Part shown: positions 5,642-8,537 of the stretch, one piece after another | How positions within the stretch are numbered: the stretch's first letter is position 1 | Layout: each line of letters starts with the position of its first letter | From: Candidatus Acidiferrales bacterium | GTDB taxonomy: Bacteria > Acidobacteriota > Terriglobia > Acidoferrales > UBA7541 | Reading direction: 5' to 3' | DNA: 8,537 nucleotides | Assembly: GCA_030043155.1 (NCBI GenBank) | Contig: JASHYE010000043.1 | Location: 1 to 8,537, forward strand | Notes under the pieces: generated by a model | Databases searched by the model: none | What the model was told of the DNA's origin: nothing | The model's input: only the letters and a program-made list of their open reading frames with translations | Program-made: the position numbers and the translations under genes

Positions 5642-7329
5642 TGCTCTGGAGCCATTGGGACCTTTACCTGGCACTTCTTGGCAAAGTCGATGGCCTCGGG
5701 GTAGCCAGCATCCACGTGGCGGGCAACGCCGATTCCTGGATCGTTTGTCAGTACGCGTTCGATGCGCGAGGCCATTTCTTTTGTGCCGTCGGCCACAGTG
5801 ACCTGGCCGGCGTGGACTGCGTAGCCGATGCCGACACCGCCGCCGTCGTGAATCGAAACCCAGCTTGCGCCACTGGCAGTGTTGAGCATGGCGTTGAGCA
5901 TAGGCCAGTCGGCGATGGCGTCGGAGCCGTCGCGCATGCTTTCCGTTTCGCGGAAGGGCGAAGCGACGGAGCCGCAATCGAGATGATCGCGGCCAATGAC
6001 GATTGGTGCTTTCAGTTCACCGCGTGCGACGAGATCGTTCATCGCCACGCCGAATTTGTCGCGTTCTCCATAACCGAGCCAGCAGATGCGCGCGGGCAAT
6101 CCCTGAAAATGAACGCGCTTTTGCGCAAGCTTGATCCATCGGCAGAGCGATTCGTTGTGCGGAAACATTTCGAGGACGAGCTGATCGGTGCGATGAATGT
6201 CCGAGGGCTCACCGGAGAGCGCGGCCCAGCGGAATGGTCCGCGGCCTTCGCAGAAGAGCGGCCGAATGTAGGCGGGAACGAAGCCCGGGAAATCGTAAGC
6301 GTTTTTCACGCCTTGCTGAAACGCAAACGTGCGAATATTGTTCCCGTAATCGAAGGTAATCGCGCCCATTTTTTGCAACGCAAGCATGCCTTCGACGTGC
6401 GTGGCGATGGACTGCATAGCACGCTGGCGATAGGCCTCGGGATCGCGCTGGCGAAGCTCTTTGGCTTCCTCAAGTGAAAGCCCCTGTGGAATATAGCCGC
6501 CGAGTGGGTCATGCGCGCTGGTTTGGTCCGTGAGCAAATCCGGCACCACGCCGCGCTTCGCCATCTCGGGAATCAAATCCGCGCAGTTTCCGATGAGGCC
6601 GACGGAAGTGGCTTCGCGTTTGCGCACCGCATTTTTCAGAATGCGAAGCGCTTCGTCCAGATTATTGACCATAACATCGCAATAGCCGGTTTTCAGGCGC
6701 TTCTTGATGCGTTCGGGATCAACTTCGATACCGAGAAACGCGGCGCCATTGAGCGTCGCTGCGAGCGGCTGAGCGCCGCCCATGCCACCCATGCCGCCAG
6801 ACACCACGAGTTTGCCGGAGAGATCCGCGGCGGGTCCAAAATGTTTGCGGGCTGCTGCGGCAAATGTCTCGTAAGTTCCTTGCAAAATTCCTTGCGTGCC
6901 AATGTAAATCCAGCTGCCCGCGGTCATCTGACCGTACATCGTGAGGCCGGCGCGTTCGAGTTCATTGAAATTTTTCCAATCGTCCCAGTGACCTACCAGG
7001 TTTGCGTTGGCGATGAGTACGCGGGGCGCGTAGGAGTGCGTTCGAAAAATTCCGACTGGCTTGCCGGACTGAATCAGCAATGTCTCGTCGTTTTCGAGAT
7101 TGCGGAGCGAATTGACTATGGCATGAAAGCATTCCCAGTTGCGCGCCGCTTTGCCGCGTCCGCCATAGACGACTAAATCCTCGGGGCGTTCGCCCACTTC
7201 GGGGTCGAGATTGTTCATCAGCATGCGCAGCGCAGCTTCCTGCTGCCAGCTTTTGCAAGAGATTTGCGTGCCGCGCGGAGCACGCTGCGGTTGATAGTCG
7301 ACGTGATTTTCTAGAGCGAGCTTGGACAT
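5638..7329 (-). CDS. hutU: Urocanate hydratase (urocanase)
   Basis: Converts urocanate to 4-imidazolone-5-propanoate, step two of histidine degradation, in the cytoplasm with tightly bound NAD+ used as an electrophile. The 563-aa length matches characterised urocanases (about 555). Hallmarks are all present: [20 protein letters not shown] near the N-terminus, [19 protein letters not shown], the NAD-binding [14 protein letters not shown] (from 178), DQTSAHDP (268-275), [28 protein letters not shown] with the active-site Cys at 416 (Cys410 in the Pseudomonas enzyme), and DGGGVGIGY (from 495). The start at 7329 has AGGGAGG four bases upstream; the in-frame ATG at 7350 would place that site inside the coding region. 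It is the first gene of the minus-strand operon, and its stop overlaps the next start (ATGA). No hutH, hutI or hutG, and no recognisable HutC operator, are in the window. Intact and confidently identified. Confidence 0.98.
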   Translation of the reverse strand: MSKLALENHVDYQPQRAPRGTQISCKSWQQEAALRMLMNNLDPEVGERPEDLVVYGGRGKAARNWECFHAIVNSLRNLENDETLLIQSGKPVGIFRTHSYAPRVLIANANLVGHWDDWKNFNELERAGLTMYGQMTAGSWIYIGTQGILQGTYETFAAAARKHFGPAADLSGKLVVSGGMGGMGGAQPLAATLNGAAFLGIEVDPERIKKRLKTGYCDVMVNNLDEALRILKNAVRKREATSVGLIGNCADLIPEMAKRGVVPDLLTDQTSAHDPLGGYIPQGLSLEEAKELRQRDPEAYRQRAMQSIATHVEGMLALQKMGAITFDYGNNIRTFAFQQGVKNAYDFPGFVPAYIRPLFCEGRGPFRWAALSGEPSDIHRTDQLVLEMFPHNESLCRWIKLAQKRVHFQGLPARICWLGYGERDKFGVAMNDLVARGELKAPIVIGRDHLDCGSVASPFRETESMRDGSDAIADWPMLNAMLNTASGASWVSIHDGGGVGIGYAVHAGQVTVADGTKEMASRIERVLTNDPGIGVARHVDAGYPEAIDFAKKCQVKVPMAPEQ

Positions 7330-7333
7330 TGAG

Positions 7334-7340
7334 CCTCCCT
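7334..7340 (-). promoter_or_regulatory. Ribosome binding site deciding the hutU start
   Basis: AGGGAGG on the minus strand, four bases before the ATG at 7329. Spacing is slightly short but the match is strong, and it supports 7329 rather than 7350 as the start. Confidence 0.7.
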
Positions 7341-7405
7341 GTGGGAACAAATATCTTAACGCGGCGCGGTTCTTGCTGCCAGCCTTCTTCTAAAAAGGCA
7401 AAAGC

Positions 7406-7437
7406 GCGCAGTGTTGCGTGGTTAAGCGGTGCTGCGC
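7406..7437 (+). other. Possible leader hairpin of the acyl-CoA ligase mRNA
   Basis: GCGCAG (7406-7411) pairs with CTGCGC (7432-7437). In RNA the stem could extend inward with four G-U pairs and then G-C and C-G to 12 pairs. It ends 15 bases before the ATG at 7453. Because the inner pairs are G-U only in the plus-strand reading, the longer fold would exist only in the ligase transcript. It may be chance. Confidence 0.3.
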
Positions 7438-7452
7438 TAGAGTGCGTGCGCC

Positions 7453-8537
7453 ATGGCAAATTCGACGGAGTATCCAACCTTAACGAAGTGCTTTCTGGAT
7501 GCAATCGAAAATCATGCGACTTTGCGCGCGCAGATGTACCGCGCGGCAGAAGGGGACTGGCAAGCGTACTCGTCGGCGGAGATGCTGCGGCGAGTCGCGG
7601 GATTGTCGCAGGCGCTCGCTGGCTTGGGAGTTGTCGGGGATGACCGCGTGGGAATTTTCATGCCGAATTCGCCGGAATGGCATGTGGCGGATTTTGCGAT
7701 TATGGGATTGGGCGCAGTTGGCGTGCCGATTTACTACAACGAGTCGCCTGACCGACTGACATATATATGGAACGATGCGGGAGTGAAAGTCGCGATTGTG
7801 GGGGGAGCAGATCAGGCGCGAAAAGTCGTGGCGTGCCGCGCAAAGATTCCGGCGCTCGAGAAAGTCATCGCCGTGAATGGGCCGCCGGAGTTGGGCGGCG
7901 ATTTTTTGGACTATGCCAAGCTGATTTCCGGTGCGGGCGAGCAGGAGATTACCGAATATCGCCGGAGCGCGGCATTGGTCAAAACAGGGCAGTTGGCGAC
8001 TTTGATTTACACGTCGGGAACAACGGGTGAGCCGAAGGGCGTGATGCTCACGCATTCAAATCTCAGCTCCAATTCGACGGATGCGACATCAACAATCCCA
8101 TATTCTCCGAGCGACATACAGCTCTCATTTCTGCCGCTTTCACACGTGTATGAGCGCATCTTCGACTACACCGCTCTGTTTCACGGCGTGACGATTGCGT
8201 ATTTGGAGAGGATCGAAGACGTAGCGAAGGCGCTGCAGGAAGTTCATCCGACGATTGCTGCGGCGGTGCCGCGCCTCTTTGAAAAAATGTACGCGAACAT
8301 CCTTGCAAAAGGCCATGAAGAAACGGGAATACGGAGGCGGATATTTGACTGGGCGGTTCGGGTGGCCTGCGAAGCGGCGCCCTGGAAGGCATACGGACGA
8401 CAGGTGTCCGCGGCCTTGAAATTGAAATGGAGCCTCGCGAACCGGCTGGTTTATTCGAAGATTCGCGAAGGAGTCGGAGGTAAGTTGCGATTTTTTTACT
8501 CCGGTGGCGCACCACTCGAAACGGGCCTTGCGGAATT
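7453..8537 (+). CDS. Long-chain acyl-CoA synthetase / AMP-binding ligase, 3' end missing
   Basis: The first 361 codons of an acyl-adenylate-forming enzyme that activates a fatty acid with ATP and then loads CoA. The frame stays open to the window edge. Visible motifs are an N-terminal ALRR-type region (WQAYSSAEMLRRVAGLSQAL), VGIFMPNSPEWHVADFAIMG (about 72-91), GAVGVPIYYNESPD, the phosphate loop YTSGTTGEPKG (residues 186-196), then FLPLSHVYERIFDYTALFHG, AAVPRLFEKMYANI, and LRFFYSGGAPLE just before the edge. These match the long-chain (FAA/FadD15-like, about 600 aa) branch rather than acetyl-CoA synthetase. The YGxTE motif, the hinge and the C-terminal lid with its catalytic Lys would lie past the edge. 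The start at 7453 is the only possible upstream ATG, because an in-frame TAG lies at 7438-7440; its Shine-Dalgarno is poor. It is divergent from hutU. The chain-length preference cannot be read from this part. Confidence 0.93.
   Translation, partial: MANSTEYPTLTKCFLDAIENHATLRAQMYRAAEGDWQAYSSAEMLRRVAGLSQALAGLGVVGDDRVGIFMPNSPEWHVADFAIMGLGAVGVPIYYNESPDRLTYIWNDAGVKVAIVGGADQARKVVACRAKIPALEKVIAVNGPPELGGDFLDYAKLISGAGEQEITEYRRSAALVKTGQLATLIYTSGTTGEPKGVMLTHSNLSSNSTDATSTIPYSPSDIQLSFLPLSHVYERIFDYTALFHGVTIAYLERIEDVAKALQEVHPTIAAAVPRLFEKMYANILAKGHEETGIRRRIFDWAVRVACEAAPWKAYGRQVSAALKLKWSLANRLVYSKIREGVGGKLRFFYSGGAPLETGLAE

Larger units (their letters stand above)
7330..7452. promoter_or_regulatory. Divergent intergenic region between hutU and the acyl-CoA ligase gene
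   Basis: Both flanking genes are read outward from these 123 bases, so promoters for each must lie here or inside the neighbouring gene. I see no strong -35/-10 pair on either strand; TAAGAT in the minus-strand reading, complementary to about 7354-7359, is a possible but unsupported -10. An imperfect palindrome at 7382-7399 (GCCTT with AAGGC plus inner T/A pairs) could be an operator. A longer inverted repeat lies at 7406-7437. Confidence 0.5.

Noticed and set aside
5642..5977. N-terminal extension of the 110-aa membrane protein back to an ATG at 5977
   Set aside because: The extra 112 residues are very Arg/His-rich low-complexity sequence read out of frame from hutU; the membrane protein starts naturally at 5641 with an ATGA overlap.
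5599..6477. Long plus-strand reading frame of 292 codons opposite hutU
   Set aside because: It lies wholly antisense to an intact urocanase, shows no recognisable motif, has no suitable ribosome binding site, and its composition is that of a codon shadow. The same holds for the 221-codon frame at 6511-7176.
7330..7452. HutC-type operator upstream of hutU
   Set aside because: I looked for a TGTATAGACA-like palindrome and found none.
7329..7643. Plus-strand frame of 104 codons starting opposite the hutU start
   Set aside because: It runs out of frame through the beginning of the acyl-CoA ligase, which carries clear family motifs; no motif of its own.
1..8537. Mobile element, CRISPR array, tRNA or defence gene cluster
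   Set aside because: No transposase or integrase motif, spaced direct repeats, tRNA-like cloverleaf or nuclease/helicase motif was seen; almost all bases are accounted for by ordinary metabolic and envelope genes.

Overview
The window looks like ordinary chromosomal DNA of a moderately GC-rich soil-type bacterium. The mix of genes suggests an acidobacterium: an exported D-aminoacylase-like amidohydrolase, a secreted TPR protein of the 'HALHMPSHIF' type, a DUF4097-like protein, urocanase, and an AMP-binding acyl-CoA ligase. This placement is an inference from gene content and style, not from a marker gene. I see no rRNA, tRNA, CRISPR array, insertion sequence, integrase or phage gene, and no obvious break in base composition.

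There are three transcription blocks. (1) On the plus strand, about 1-3199, the 3' part of a D-aminoacylase-like gene (its start lies before the window) is followed after 45 bases by an exported TPR protein with a good ribosome binding site. The gap begins with a perfect small hairpin. (2) On the minus strand, 7329 down to 3298, is a likely five-gene operon. It runs hutU (urocanase), a 110-aa membrane protein, a 114-aa membrane protein, a NmrA-like NAD(P)-binding protein, and a secreted DUF4097-like protein. The first three genes are locked together by two ATGA overlaps, and the two small membrane proteins look like diverged copies of each other. Blocks 1 and 2 converge across a 98-base gap that carries a degenerate heptad repeat. 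(3) On the plus strand, from 7453, an acyl-CoA ligase runs divergently from hutU and is cut by the right edge after 361 codons.

Urocanase belongs to histidine degradation, but hutH, hutI and hutG are not in the window. Its operon partners have no known link to that pathway, so the operon as a whole does not spell out one function. The observations most worth following up are three. The amidohydrolase lacks the usual N-terminal HxH metal motif and has Glu in place of the usual Cys ligand. A paralogous pair of tiny membrane proteins is translationally coupled to urocanase. The TPR protein carries a clustered His/Cys pattern. I found no clear evidence of a defence system or other large undescribed system here.
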